Part shown: one piece after another, positions 54,561 to 63,926 of the stretch | Layout of the letters: each line of letters starts with the position of its first letter | Numbering within the stretch: position 1 is the first letter of the stretch | From: an uncultured Photobacterium sp. | Lineage (GTDB): Bacteria; Pseudomonadota; Gammaproteobacteria; Enterobacterales; Vibrionaceae | NCBI RefSeq assembly: GCF_947502415.1 | Contig: NZ_CANMZV010000008.1 | Span: 183,980-247,979, forward strand | DNA length: 64,000 nt | Reading direction: 5' to 3' | Position numbers and translations under genes: made by a program | Notes under the pieces: model-generated | Database searches by the model: none | Seen by the model: the letters and a program-made list of their open reading frames with translations, nothing else | Told to the model about the DNA's origin: nothing

Positions 54561-57500
54561 TTGAACGTCCCGCAAGTAGCAGTAATTATTGCGACCAAAA
54601 ATAGACCCAATCTATTAAAACAACGAGCACTAAACTCGGTATTAAAACAGACCAGGTTACCGAACTTCCTTATCGTAGTAGACGACTCTTCAGAACAAAC
54701 TCAGCAAAAAAATAGGTTAATTGTCGAATCCCTTCCATCGAGTGACTACCATATTCAATATTTGATAAATCAGCGAACGCATGGTGCTAGTGGATCGTGG
54801 AATACGGCAATAGATTACCTGAGCAGCCAGCATAGAAAGGGACATGATTCGCTGTTTCTAGCATTCCTAGATGACGATGATGAATGGCATCCTAACTATT
54901 TAGAAAGCAGCTTAGTGGCAGTAAGCTCAAACCATTGCAATATGGTGGCTGCGGGATTCTTCCGCTATGAAAGTACTGACCAGCGGCCTATCGAGTGCTT
55001 ACCACCTAAGTCATTAAATGAAGATCTATTCTTACGGGGCAATCCGGGTATTCAAGGTTCTAACCTGTTCTTATCACTCGATACAATGCTGATGGCCGGC
55101 GGTTTTGATGAGCATCTACCAAGCTGCACTGATCGTGATTTGTGCATACGTCTCTGTGAATTAGAAGTGATCCGCTACTACAGCATAAATGAACCACTGT
55201 TAAATCACTATGCAGACAGTGATCGCCAACGGCTTAGCACACCAAACTCACCAGCTAAGAAAAAAGGTTTGGCAGCGTTTTGGCAGAAGTATCATGGGCG
55301 CATGAGTAACGCGCAGCGTGAAGCATTTCTTAATCGTGCGCAGAGCCTGTTTAACTGGAAACCAGAAACATCATCGGAAATAGCATCAAAGCCGGCAATT
55401 CAAATTGCGTTAACACTTGGCATTGAGTTAGGAAGCATTTCGTTTAGTAAGTTAAGCCAAGCCATCGAGCGAATTCACCAAGTAGGGCAACAGCATCTAG
55501 TTGGCTTTAACCTAGTCTTAACTGCAACTCAAGATTTGGACTTGAACGATTTGAGCGCGTTTCTTGAATTTGTGAGGCAACAGGGAATCACTTGCTACAA
55601 TTTATGCGCTCAACAAACATGTATTGAAACGGCTACTGCTTTTGTAGCCAAAGAGAACATTGGCCATAGCGCATGGGTATTAAGAGGTTGGCAACCTGAA
55701 GGGCAACCATACGGTAAAAATGAAAACGTTATTTCAGCACTATTGACAGAGTTAGGTGCTCGTCAGCTGTGCGACGACAGCCTTAATGAGCAGTTCCAAA
55801 AGCAGCAAACAGAACTAGTTCAGAAAATAACACAGTGCCGCACTGACGAAGCCCGTGCTCGTATCAATAAGCTATTTTGTATCGACACCGACGATCTACA
55901 ACTGCTTGGTATTGGCTCTGAAGCCATTGTAATGACTGACGGTAAACGCGTTTTTAAGTGTATTGATTACTGGAAAACGCGTATACCTGCTGAGCAAATT
56001 AAGTTTTTACAGCAGGACAGTTCACAATGGCGTGATCTGCCTAGTTTATATGCCCTCGATGAAGTCATTTCCGATGGCAAAACCTTAGTGCTCACTTACC
56101 CCTATGAGGTGAGCATCCCTTACCAAGGTGGCCACTGCGAACAAGTGATTAACTTACTTCATAGTTGCAGTAAAGCGGGTATTGTATGTAATAACATTCA
56201 TCCGAAAAACTTGATCAAAACCCAGAATGAAGTGAAGTTGATTGATTATGGCTCGGGTATTCGGCCATGGAATGAGTTGGGTTTTGAACACATGGCGCGG
56301 CGCGCTTATCTAACTATTCATCATGCGGATCATCCATGTCTTAAGTTCTTAATGCGTCAATCGCTGCATACCACAAATATGCCGGAGATGGAGGGCTATC
56401 AAGCGTTTCGCCAACGATTAACCGGTATTGACTGTAACCTGAAGCAAGCACAGCAAGTCAGGTTGCCCCTGGCTCCGCTAGCAGAGCTGTCAGCACCTTT
56501 TGCATTAACTATCGGCGTGATTACAGGGGACGCACATAAATTATTACCATTGCTTAACAGCATTGCCGAACTTGCGCAGTGTGGTTTTTTATCTGAGGTA
56601 AGCACCATTGTTTTGTGCAACGGTTGCTCGGCTAGCTCTTTGAAAGCAGTTTTGGGGCATAGCAAGCGCCCACTCGGCAATGTGCGAATAATTACCGAAG
56701 CACAACAAGTAGAAGACTCCGAAAGTGGCTTATTTGGTTCAGGCTTAGCTAACCGCCAGAGGGGGCAGGTGGGCATCGCACATGCACGCAGTATGCTGCA
56801 AAAGTACGTTGGGTTAAAATGCGAAGCGAACCCGGATAGCATTGCTTGGATTCTTGATGATGACATGCGCCTAGATGCGCGTGCAAAGCAGTACCTTCCT
56901 TGGTTACCAAGATTTAAACAAGAGGGTATTGATGTTGTGATTGGGCAATATGAAGGTTCCTCACCCAATCCTCCTTTAAATGGCCTACGTGGTCAGCTGG
57001 TAGACCTGCTGCATAACTTACGTTGGCTAGATACACTATCAAGCAATATTGAACTGCCTGACCGCAGCGACGAAAACACAATACTTCGAAATAAGTACCC
57101 CGATTATTACTACGACTTATCGCGTAAACATTCGGCCCATGTTGAAGTTCCATTTTGGCTTGAACCCGCTTACAAAGGTGAAACTGTAGCGGAAGCCCGT
57201 GCACGTTTGTTTGCTTATGCGCCATTGTTGGTCACGGGCTTTCCGCTTACTCGTAGTATAATCCCGGCATGCTCTGCAGACCCACTGATGGCAATGAAAG
57301 ACACTGTCAATCGTGGTGGCAATACTTTTGTACTAAATCCTAAGGCGTTAACACAAACACCCAACCTAATTCCTAAAATTAATGGCCGTGAAGCGCGCCG
57401 TTCAGATATGGTTTGGGCAATAGTTAATAAGCATCACCATGGGCTAAGTATTAAAAGTGCACCTTTTCCTGTGCAACACACCGGCCGCGTGCAAAACGAG

Positions 57501-57908
57501 AAAATTCTGGACTTGGAGAAGGTACAGGATGAGATCATGGGATCAGCACTGTATGCTGGTCTGCAAGAATTTTTGCTTACAAAAGAACAGCATAATCTGG
57601 TTTTTACTCCAGCTGAAATTACCAACGTTTGGAAAGCTACTAGATTAGCACGCAACACTCGTCTTGCACGTTTAAAACACAGCTTTTATCGAATTAATGG
57701 CTTGGCACAAGCATTATCCAAGTTTCCAGAACTCACGGAGCTGTGTGAATACCTTACTCGCTCCTTTAACCCTGCCATGATTGAGAAACTAGAAGCTCAG
57801 GTTAAGCAAATGAACGAGCACCATATTTGTGAGTTTTTAAATCAAATAGTGCCGCAGAGTACTAGCTTTGCAAATGCACACCAGAAAACTGTTGAGACAA
57901 TAGAATAA
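54561..57908 (+). CDS. GT2 - kinase-like - GT2 tri-domain protein
   Basis: 1115 residues from a TTG with GGAG 6 bases upstream. Residues 1-250 are a family-2 glycosyltransferase (AVIIATKNRPN, VVDDSSEQ, AFLDDDDEWHP). A region of ~150 residues that I do not recognise follows. Residues about 445-600 resemble a protein or small-molecule kinase: IGSEAIVMTDGKRVFKCIDY with a possible ATP-binding lysine, then HPKNLI ... VKLIDYGSGIRPW as catalytic and metal loops. From ~640 a second GT-A-like domain begins (LTIGVITGDAHKLLPLLNSI, AWILDDDMRLD). It is the first gene of a four-gene operon, 2 bp before the RibA-NADAR gene. It may phosphorylate and glycosylate the product made by the downstream enzymes; substrates unknown. 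Confidence 0.85.
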   Translation: MNVPQVAVIIATKNRPNLLKQRALNSVLKQTRLPNFLIVVDDSSEQTQQKNRLIVESLPSSDYHIQYLINQRTHGASGSWNTAIDYLSSQHRKGHDSLFLAFLDDDDEWHPNYLESSLVAVSSNHCNMVAAGFFRYESTDQRPIECLPPKSLNEDLFLRGNPGIQGSNLFLSLDTMLMAGGFDEHLPSCTDRDLCIRLCELEVIRYYSINEPLLNHYADSDRQRLSTPNSPAKKKGLAAFWQKYHGRMSNAQREAFLNRAQSLFNWKPETSSEIASKPAIQIALTLGIELGSISFSKLSQAIERIHQVGQQHLVGFNLVLTATQDLDLNDLSAFLEFVRQQGITCYNLCAQQTCIETATAFVAKENIGHSAWVLRGWQPEGQPYGKNENVISALLTELGARQLCDDSLNEQFQKQQTELVQKITQCRTDEARARINKLFCIDTDDLQLLGIGSEAIVMTDGKRVFKCIDYWKTRIPAEQIKFLQQDSSQWRDLPSLYALDEVISDGKTLVLTYPYEVSIPYQGGHCEQVINLLHSCSKAGIVCNNIHPKNLIKTQNEVKLIDYGSGIRPWNELGFEHMARRAYLTIHHADHPCLKFLMRQSLHTTNMPEMEGYQAFRQRLTGIDCNLKQAQQVRLPLAPLAELSAPFALTIGVITGDAHKLLPLLNSIAELAQCGFLSEVSTIVLCNGCSASSLKAVLGHSKRPLGNVRIITEAQQVEDSESGLFGSGLANRQRGQVGIAHARSMLQKYVGLKCEANPDSIAWILDDDMRLDARAKQYLPWLPRFKQEGIDVVIGQYEGSSPNPPLNGLRGQLVDLLHNLRWLDTLSSNIELPDRSDENTILRNKYPDYYYDLSRKHSAHVEVPFWLEPAYKGETVAEARARLFAYAPLLVTGFPLTRSIIPACSADPLMAMKDTVNRGGNTFVLNPKALTQTPNLIPKINGREARRSDMVWAIVNKHHHGLSIKSAPFPVQHTGRVQNEKILDLEKVQDEIMGSALYAGLQEFLLTKEQHNLVFTPAEITNVWKATRLARNTRLARLKHSFYRINGLAQALSKFPELTELCEYLTRSFNPAMIEKLEAQVKQMNEHHICEFLNQIVPQSTSFANAHQKTVETIE

Positions 57909-57910
57909 AA

Positions 57911-58969
57911 ATGCCTTATAAAAATTACTGTGAACTACCTACACCACATGGCACATTCAGAATGTATGACACCGGCAACGAATTGCTACGAGTGGTCACC
58001 TTTGGCGATATTAATAAGCTAGGAAGTAAGCCAATGGTGCGATTGCATTCTTCATGCTTGGCTTCAGAAGTATTCGAAGCGCGCGACTGTGACTGCGCAG
58101 ACCAATTGCGCGAAGCCATGAAATCTATGGCACACGACGGAAGCGGTATAATTTTTCATTTGCATCAAGAAGGGCGTGGTCAAGGCCTGTCGAAGAAGAT
58201 TCAAGCAGTATATAAAATGCAGGCTGAGGCACTAGATACCGCTGAATCATTCCAAGCTATGGGCTTAGAACAAGACATTCGCGACTACACGCCAGCTATC
58301 AAAGTGCTAAAAAAAATGGCAATAGAACAAGTGCGTCTAGTGTCAAACAACCCGCGAAAACGACGTGCACTGGAACAAGCTGGTATCGCAGTAGAAGTTG
58401 TTAATACTCACCCACAAGTGCGCCCCGAAAATGCAGACTACTTACAGAGTAAGAATGACAAACTGGGACACTGCCTGCCCTTGGGCCTTGAACATGATAA
58501 TACCAGCCCAATCCACTTTTATCATTCCGACCAAACGTGGGGAGAGTTTTCCAACTTTTCGCAACATGCTGTTTATCTTCATGGCAAAATTTGGCGTACA
58601 ACAGAGCACTTTTACCAAGCACAAAAGTTTAGTGAACCCGTACTACAAGAGCGAGTTCGTTCTGCTGCGAGCCCGATGTTAGCTAAACAAATTGCTGATC
58701 AACTGGAATCACAGCACCTCCAAGCTAACTGGCACAACGTAAAAGAAAAGGTTATGTGGCAAGCACTTGCAGCCAAGTTTACCCAGCACCCTGATCTCAA
58801 AGAGTTATTATTATCTACACAGCAACGTAACATAGCCGAACATACATGTAATGACAGCTACTGGGGCGACGCAGGGGATGGTACTGGATTAAACCGACTA
58901 GGCGAGTTGTTAGTGCAATTGCGCGGCCAGTTACGGGATAACAAAGAACCACAACTATGTGCGGAATAG
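57911..58969 (+). CDS. GTP cyclohydrolase II - NADAR (COG3236) fusion
   Basis: 352 residues. Residues 1-185 match GTP cyclohydrolase II (RibA): zinc cysteines C49, C60 and C62 (HSSCLASEVFEARDCDC), QEGRGQGL (canonical QEGRGIGL), DIRDYTPAIKVLKKM and NNPRKRRAL. It converts GTP to 2,5-diamino-6-ribosylamino-pyrimidinone phosphate. Residues about 201-345 are a NADAR/YbiA N-glycosidase (WGEFSNFSQHAVYL, WRTTEHFYQAQKF, NDSYWGDAGDGTGLNRLGELL). COG3236-RibA fusions are documented in bacteria, where the N-glycosidase cleaves riboflavin intermediates. Here the fusion sits with amidotransferase and acyltransferase genes, so the cleaved pyrimidine may be a building block rather than waste. It overlaps the next gene by 13 bp. 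Confidence 0.93.
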   Translation: MPYKNYCELPTPHGTFRMYDTGNELLRVVTFGDINKLGSKPMVRLHSSCLASEVFEARDCDCADQLREAMKSMAHDGSGIIFHLHQEGRGQGLSKKIQAVYKMQAEALDTAESFQAMGLEQDIRDYTPAIKVLKKMAIEQVRLVSNNPRKRRALEQAGIAVEVVNTHPQVRPENADYLQSKNDKLGHCLPLGLEHDNTSPIHFYHSDQTWGEFSNFSQHAVYLHGKIWRTTEHFYQAQKFSEPVLQERVRSAASPMLAKQIADQLESQHLQANWHNVKEKVMWQALAAKFTQHPDLKELLLSTQQRNIAEHTCNDSYWGDAGDGTGLNRLGELLVQLRGQLRDNKEPQLCAE

Positions 58970-60393
58970 CGTTACTCTATGGCGACACTGCGGAGCAAAG
59001 CATGTCTGCCACTCTAGCTCGGCTTTCTCATCGTGGGCCAGATGACCAGCACTGCTGGGTAAGCAATCAATTAGCTATAGGTTTTGTTCGTTTGGCGATC
59101 AATGATGAAAGTATCGCTGGTCGTCAACCATACAAAGCTGGCGATTTGATTGGGGCATTTAATGGCGAAATCTACAATGCTGATGAACTTGTTAAACACC
59201 ACAACCTAATGCTAAATAGCCAATGTGATACACATGTTATTGCACCGCTATTTACCAAATTAGGTAGCCAGGTACTGGCAGAGTTAGACGGATTTTACTC
59301 AGGCCTCATCTACCAACCTGGTACGCATACTCTTTACTTATTGCGCGACCATATGGGCAAAAAGCCGCTATTTTATGGCCGCGACGGCAATAACCTATTT
59401 GTTGTAAGCGAACTTAAAGCGTTGCAAAACATTGAATGGTTCGAGCAAGTACCACTGGGTATTAGTCAGCTAGATTTAACCACAGGAAAGCTAACACAAA
59501 TAGCAGTACATCAACCACCAGCCAACACTACGCCCAGTCTGGCTGTGGCGATGGAACAAGCGGTTATTAAGCGCTTGCCAAAACAGCCGTTTGGTGTTTT
59601 TCTGAGTGGTGGCTTGGATAGCTCGATTATTGCGACATTAGCTAATCAGCACCGCCAGGACATCACTTATTTTGTTCTTGGCGATCCTGATAGTTCTGAT
59701 GTCGCGATGGTTAATAGACTCGTTAAGCACCTAGGGTTAAAACAAGTTCACTACATTCCATTGCCAACGGAGCAAGAGTTACCCGCATTGATTGCCAAAG
59801 TGCTTTACACAACTGAGAGCTACAACCCATCGATCATAAGCAACGGCTTGGCGACTTATTTATTAGCAGAGGCAGCACATAAGGAAGGGTTGAAGGTAGT
59901 ACTAACTGGCGAGGGAGCGGACGAGCTATTTGCTGGGTACCATGAGCAGCTATCAGAACAAGAATGGCAATCAACCCGTACAAACCTAATAACCGACATG
60001 CGCTTTACCGAGCTTCGTCGGTTAGATAAATGCAGCATGGCGCATAGTATTGAAGTTCGATGTCCATTTTTAGATCGTGCGGTTAAGTATATTGCTGATA
60101 CTTTGGAGCACAAAAAGTTCTATTTGGCAGGCCGTAACAAGGTGGCACTTAGGAATACCTTTGGACACTTATTGCCTACCGAAATCGCTAATCGCAAAAA
60201 AACTTCATTTGATGTAGGTAGCGGCATACGCAAGTTGGTGGTGACCTATTTAACCCGAAACGGCAATATGGAAATAGTCGAGCTTAAGAAAATTTGGCAA
60301 CAGACATTTACCCACGATGCTGACAATACTTACTTTTTTAGCTACCCAACGTTTGATGCCGCTATTGCTAAACGTGGGGAGACTCACAGATGA
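58957..60393 (+). CDS. Asparagine-synthetase-like glutamine amidotransferase
   Basis: 478 residues. It starts MCGIALLYGD with the N-terminal nucleophile Cys2 of class II glutamine amidotransferases, followed by LSHRGPDDQH and FNGEIYNADEL. The synthetase domain has the PP-loop FLSGGLDSSIIA (about 216) and VLTGEGADELFAGY (about 317). AsnB is ~550 residues, and this protein lacks part of the C-terminus, so it is likely a specialised amide synthetase as in natural-product clusters. It overlaps both neighbours (13 and 4 bp). Predicted reaction: ATP-dependent transfer of glutamine nitrogen to a carboxylate in an unknown substrate. Confidence 0.92.
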   Translation: MCGIALLYGDTAEQSMSATLARLSHRGPDDQHCWVSNQLAIGFVRLAINDESIAGRQPYKAGDLIGAFNGEIYNADELVKHHNLMLNSQCDTHVIAPLFTKLGSQVLAELDGFYSGLIYQPGTHTLYLLRDHMGKKPLFYGRDGNNLFVVSELKALQNIEWFEQVPLGISQLDLTTGKLTQIAVHQPPANTTPSLAVAMEQAVIKRLPKQPFGVFLSGGLDSSIIATLANQHRQDITYFVLGDPDSSDVAMVNRLVKHLGLKQVHYIPLPTEQELPALIAKVLYTTESYNPSIISNGLATYLLAEAAHKEGLKVVLTGEGADELFAGYHEQLSEQEWQSTRTNLITDMRFTELRRLDKCSMAHSIEVRCPFLDRAVKYIADTLEHKKFYLAGRNKVALRNTFGHLLPTEIANRKKTSFDVGSGIRKLVVTYLTRNGNMEIVELKKIWQQTFTHDADNTYFFSYPTFDAAIAKRGETHR

Positions 60394-61088
60394 CAGTACA
60401 ATTAGCCCAACAAATATTGCTTGATAAATTCAAGCATGAACCATTTCATAACCTTTTCCTACTCAACAATGTGCTACCCACCACAACGGCATATGGAGGC
60501 ACTTGCTCAGACAAAACTCTGAGCTACTTAGAGGCAGCTAAAGCTGCAGGACTTGATGCACACTTGCACTCTGCTCGCATTGGCGGGCAAGAGATCCACC
60601 GGTTGGTAAGGCTTGAAATTGGCAACCAGCGCTACTTTGCTGATATTGGCAATGGCTGGCCATCTATTCAACTCTTTCCAGCTGCAACCCCTATTGTGTA
60701 TGAGTGCTACGGAATGCGCTATAGGACTGAAATAGAAAACGGTGTGATCACGGTTTACCACCTCAAACGTGGTGTCGAAAAGCAACAAATGGAAATAGAT
60801 ATTGCAGCAAAACCAGAAGCCGAAATCCGCCAAGGTATAGCGAACCGCTTTTCGACCAACATAACCTACCCATTTAGCAACCAGTTGCGATTCTCAATGG
60901 TTGTTGGCCAGCGATTTTTATTTATTCGCGATACACGGTTAGAGATATACAGTAGCAGCGGCTACGAAGAAGTACCTAACATCAGTATAAGTGACCTACT
61001 AAATGTGGTAACGAAATACTTTGACTATGATATTAAGCCACTTGATTCTCACATTGGTTATACAAAGGCCATTTGTGTTAAAGAGTGA
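60390..61088 (+). CDS. Arylamine N-acetyltransferase-like enzyme
   Basis: 232 residues. A Cys-His-Asp triad of the NAT/transglutaminase fold is visible: C39 in YGGTCSDKTLSYLEA (canonical RGGxCxExN), H70 in GQEIHRLVRLEI and D85 in RYFADIGNGWPS (canonical DVGFG). NATs transfer acyl groups from CoA or carrier thioesters to aromatic amines. The protein is shorter than typical NATs (~275). The ATG at 60390 overlaps the amidotransferase stop (ATGA), so it is the last gene of the operon. A diaminopyrimidine from the RibA-NADAR step would be a natural aromatic amine acceptor; this is inference. Confidence 0.82.
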   Translation: MTVQLAQQILLDKFKHEPFHNLFLLNNVLPTTTAYGGTCSDKTLSYLEAAKAAGLDAHLHSARIGGQEIHRLVRLEIGNQRYFADIGNGWPSIQLFPAATPIVYECYGMRYRTEIENGVITVYHLKRGVEKQQMEIDIAAKPEAEIRQGIANRFSTNITYPFSNQLRFSMVVGQRFLFIRDTRLEIYSSSGYEEVPNISISDLLNVVTKYFDYDIKPLDSHIGYTKAICVKE

Positions 61089-61235
61089 ACTGAATAATTT
61101 TCATGTCATCTGCTAGCTTCTCCAGAAGTAACCGCTAGCACACCAAACGTGGGTTGCAATCTCTGGTGCATCGCAATACAAGGGGGTATCCGAAATGTAA
61201 TCTCTTCCTGCGGTGTAACACAGTTTGTCCATCGA

Positions 61236-61261
61236 CGTGTCAGCTAGTTTTAGCTGACACG
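61236..61261. terminator. Perfect hairpin in the spacer after the RibA-NADAR operon
   Basis: 11-bp arms cgtgtcagcta / tagctgacacg around loop gttt. No T-run follows, so it may be a weak bidirectional terminator between the operon ending at 61088 and the convergent ATPase pseudogene. A second weaker structure (gctagc ... gctagc with cttct/agaag inside) lies at 61112-61139. The 364-bp spacer has no convincing gene. Confidence 0.6.
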
Positions 61262-61452
61262 AATCTGCCCACTTTATTAGATAGATTAAATACTCATTCA
61301 CATTCTGTTAATGCGATTTTCCCCTAATAAAAGCTATCCATATTATGATGGCGCTCTTTGTTAATCCTCGTTATGTATCACGGGGGTAAATTCAACGCAG
61401 TTTCAGCGTTTGTAGAACATCAGGGTTTAGCTCTTGGCGATGCATATAATCA

Positions 61453-63218
61453 TCACACTTGAAAAAAACCATAGCGACCGTCATTCTTTTTTCTTGTAAA
61501 TCTTATATACTTCATTTTGTCGATCAATGACGTGTCAGGCTCTCTGTTTTCAAAGACAATAATTTGCTTATCTAGATAGGAATCACATAGGTCGCTATAA
61601 AACGAGTAAATTACATCTTCAGAGACCTCATCTTCTGGGTCAATTTCATCGCCCGCATCTCTGTCAGCGTCTTTAAATGTTGTTATCGGAGAGTCTAATA
61701 CTACAAATTTAGGATGTCGTTCCGCCATCGCCTCCATCAACCCAATGATATAAGCAGAACAGCTTATTGCTCGATAACCCTTACCAAAATCTATTCTTGG
61801 GCTATCACCAATAACCAAGTCTCGTGTAGCTTTGTCGTATGTAGTAGGTTTGTAGTCAGGAAAGCCCCAACGATTAAGGATGGCCTCGACTTTTTTTGAG
61901 AACGTGATTTGCTCATCTGAATATTCAGATTGGGAATACTCAACATCCAAGTCTTTGTTTTTTAGTGTTAACGAGCTTATCTCATCAGTAATTCTAGATT
62001 TCTCGTTAATCTTATGTTCGATATTATATAGTTCTCTTTGATTCTTAATAATATCTGCATGTGTTTCATTAAACTCTGAAATATCGAATGTTAAAGTGGA
62101 GGTTTTTGTTTTACTATCGATGTTTCCTATTTCCAACTTTAACTCTTTTAAATTCTCTTCGTTGTTTTTTTATACTGCTTTCAATATCGAAAATTGCGCC
62201 TTTAAGATCTTCAATTTTGGAATCCACTTTATTTATTTCAGCGAATGTGCTATCTAACACCGATAACATTTTCTCGGTGTCAAACTCTTTGTCCTCCGAT
62301 ATACTTTGCTCACATGTTGGGCATGAAACGTAACTATAGTTTTGAAATTGCCTAGTAGATTCACTAATAGCCATCAACCTATCTTTATCAGAGTTGTATT
62401 TTACAGTTAACAGTTCAAAACGAGACTTTAGTACTTTATCTTCTCTAATCTGGTTTGATACGATATCAATATCCTTTAACACCTTTTCCTTTAAATCAAT
62501 TAGTGTCTTGCTAGAAGAAAAATAACTTGTAAACTTATCATTTATTTGGGAATACTTTCTTTCTAAGCCAGCTATTCCTTTTGATAATTCATCTTTTTGA
62601 CTCATCAATATATCCGTATCATACGAATAAATCGTGTCCACTATGCCTTGTAATTCATCAATCTTCGCATTGTTTTTCTTGAATTCTTTAATCTTTGGAA
62701 CCAGTTTTTTTACTTCTTTATCATCTAAGTTTGTAAGCAACGTTCTCAAAAAAGAAGCTTCAAGTGTTCTCTCGCCATTGTCACCACTTCCAAGGGGAGA
62801 ATGCTCACCTACTATTCTTGCTTCATCCATAATTAACACTTGCTCTAGAACCCGCAAGCTCATTGACGAATTAGTCAGTTTTTCCTTACCTTTCAGTAAT
62901 AACTTATCGTTAAGCCCAAACTTTCTTAATAGATAGTTGGATAGATTGCTAAAACCGTTTGCGTGTTTAATTTTCAATTCTTCGGTTGTAGTTACACCTT
63001 TTTTATCTATTTCTTCAATAGTAACTTTTTTTCCATCTATTAGATTACGAGTTATTACCGTTAAATGTCCTTTATCTTCTAGTGTTAACTTTACATCTGT
63101 ATACCCTTTGGACTGCTTAATTTTTTTAGGTTTATTCGTTGCACCAAAAGCATACTTTAAACTCTAAATACGCAGTTGGTTTATCTTCACCCAACAGTTC
63201 AATCTTATTAATAATCAT
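61453..63218 (-). pseudogene. Broken ABC-3C SMC-like ATPase
   Basis: Three frames together give one ATPase. It starts MIINKIELLGEDKPTAYLEF at 63218 and stops after 28 residues (63132). Coding resumes in another frame as KYAFGATNKPKKIKQSKG, then runs through a coiled coil with a CPTCEQ zinc-hook-like motif, to a stop at 62114. It shifts again at an A7 run (62165-62171) and continues to 61453 through the C-lobe (ISCSAYIIGLMEA, FVVLDSPITTF). The Walker A segment expected between LEF and YAFGA is missing, so nucleotide binding is lost. In intact ABC-three-component systems this ATPase senses or threads DNA and triggers the partner proteins. Two independent lesions argue for real decay. Confidence 0.82.
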
Positions 63219-63654
63219 CGCTGACCCTAACGCAGTTGATGTTGCTGTCATACTTTAACTTTAATTCAACAAAGTTATCTTCCATCCAAATTAAATTTGA
63301 CCAAGCCAATTTGTAGTAATTTGATTTCAAGCAAGAGACAAACTCATGAGTTAGGTCGTTAGCTTCATAAACTATACCGTCACTATCATATACTTTATCA
63401 ATCAGGCCACGACTAATAAATAAGTCTAACGATTCATGTAACGTAGCTCTCTTATGAGGAAGTTCAGCCAAGTAATTTGGAACAACTGGATGTAAGTTAT
63501 TCGGCCCCTCAAATTCTTCCGAGTATATAAGCACAAAGTCTAGAAACGCTAATTCATCTAGGTCTAATTTTTTGCCTTCGAGACAATTCAATATCATTGC
63601 TACCCTAGAACCAATCTCAATCGGAGTATTATATATCATTGTGGAGTTTTTCAT
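63208..63654 (-). CDS. ABC-3C middle component (MC2-like)
   Basis: 148 residues. The start MKNSTMIYNTPIEIGSRVAM and the segments LDFVLIYSEEFEGPNNLHP and SRGLIDKVYDSDGIVYEAND match my memory of the middle component 2 type of ABC-three-component systems, small winged-helix-like adaptors between the CTD effector and the ATPase. Its end overlaps the ATPase start by 11 bp and its start overlaps the upstream gene by 4 bp, the tight coupling normal for the system. The gene looks intact although its ATPase is not. Confidence 0.8.
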   Translation of the reverse strand: MKNSTMIYNTPIEIGSRVAMILNCLEGKKLDLDELAFLDFVLIYSEEFEGPNNLHPVVPNYLAELPHKRATLHESLDLFISRGLIDKVYDSDGIVYEANDLTHEFVSCLKSNYYKLAWSNLIWMEDNFVELKLKYDSNINCVRVSDDY

Positions 63655-63926
63655 TTTTTAACCCATCGAATCATTTGATCGTTTACTAAGTGATGACACA
63701 AACCTTTTTTGTCTTGAGTTTTTATATAGTGAACTAACGGATGAGACGTATAGTTTATATTAACGGCGGCTTCTGACGTTTTTAAGTATTTTTCATAGCC
63801 ATCACTATGATTCTGCTTAAATGTTGGCGATATAGCTTCATAACACTCCTCTTTAAGATCTTCAAATCCATCTGGTAACCAATCTCGCGAAAATTTGGTC
63901 ATGACGCCAACTTGTTGAACTAGCAT
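63651..63926 (-). CDS. ABC-3C C-terminal component fragment
   Basis: 91 residues. VGVMTKFSRDWLPDGFEDLK and YTSHPLVHYIKTQDKKGLCH look like the C-terminal domain of ABC-3C effectors that binds the middle component. The ATG at 63926 overlaps the stop of the upstream frame (ATGCTAG), and the domain normally follows directly after the effector in one protein. It may therefore be the 3' part of a frameshifted gene rather than a separate gene. Confidence 0.6.
   Translation of the reverse strand: MLVQQVGVMTKFSRDWLPDGFEDLKEECYEAISPTFKQNHSDGYEKYLKTSEAAVNINYTSHPLVHYIKTQDKKGLCHHLVNDQMIRWVKK

Noticed and set aside
56399..56968. 189-codon minus-strand ORF opposite the GT2-kinase-GT2 gene
   Set aside because: Antisense to a well-supported coding sequence, Cys/Ser-rich composition typical of shadow frames.
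61113..61301. 62-codon minus-strand ORF after the RibA-NADAR operon
   Set aside because: Overlaps the perfect hairpin at 61236-61261, no ribosome site, no domain.
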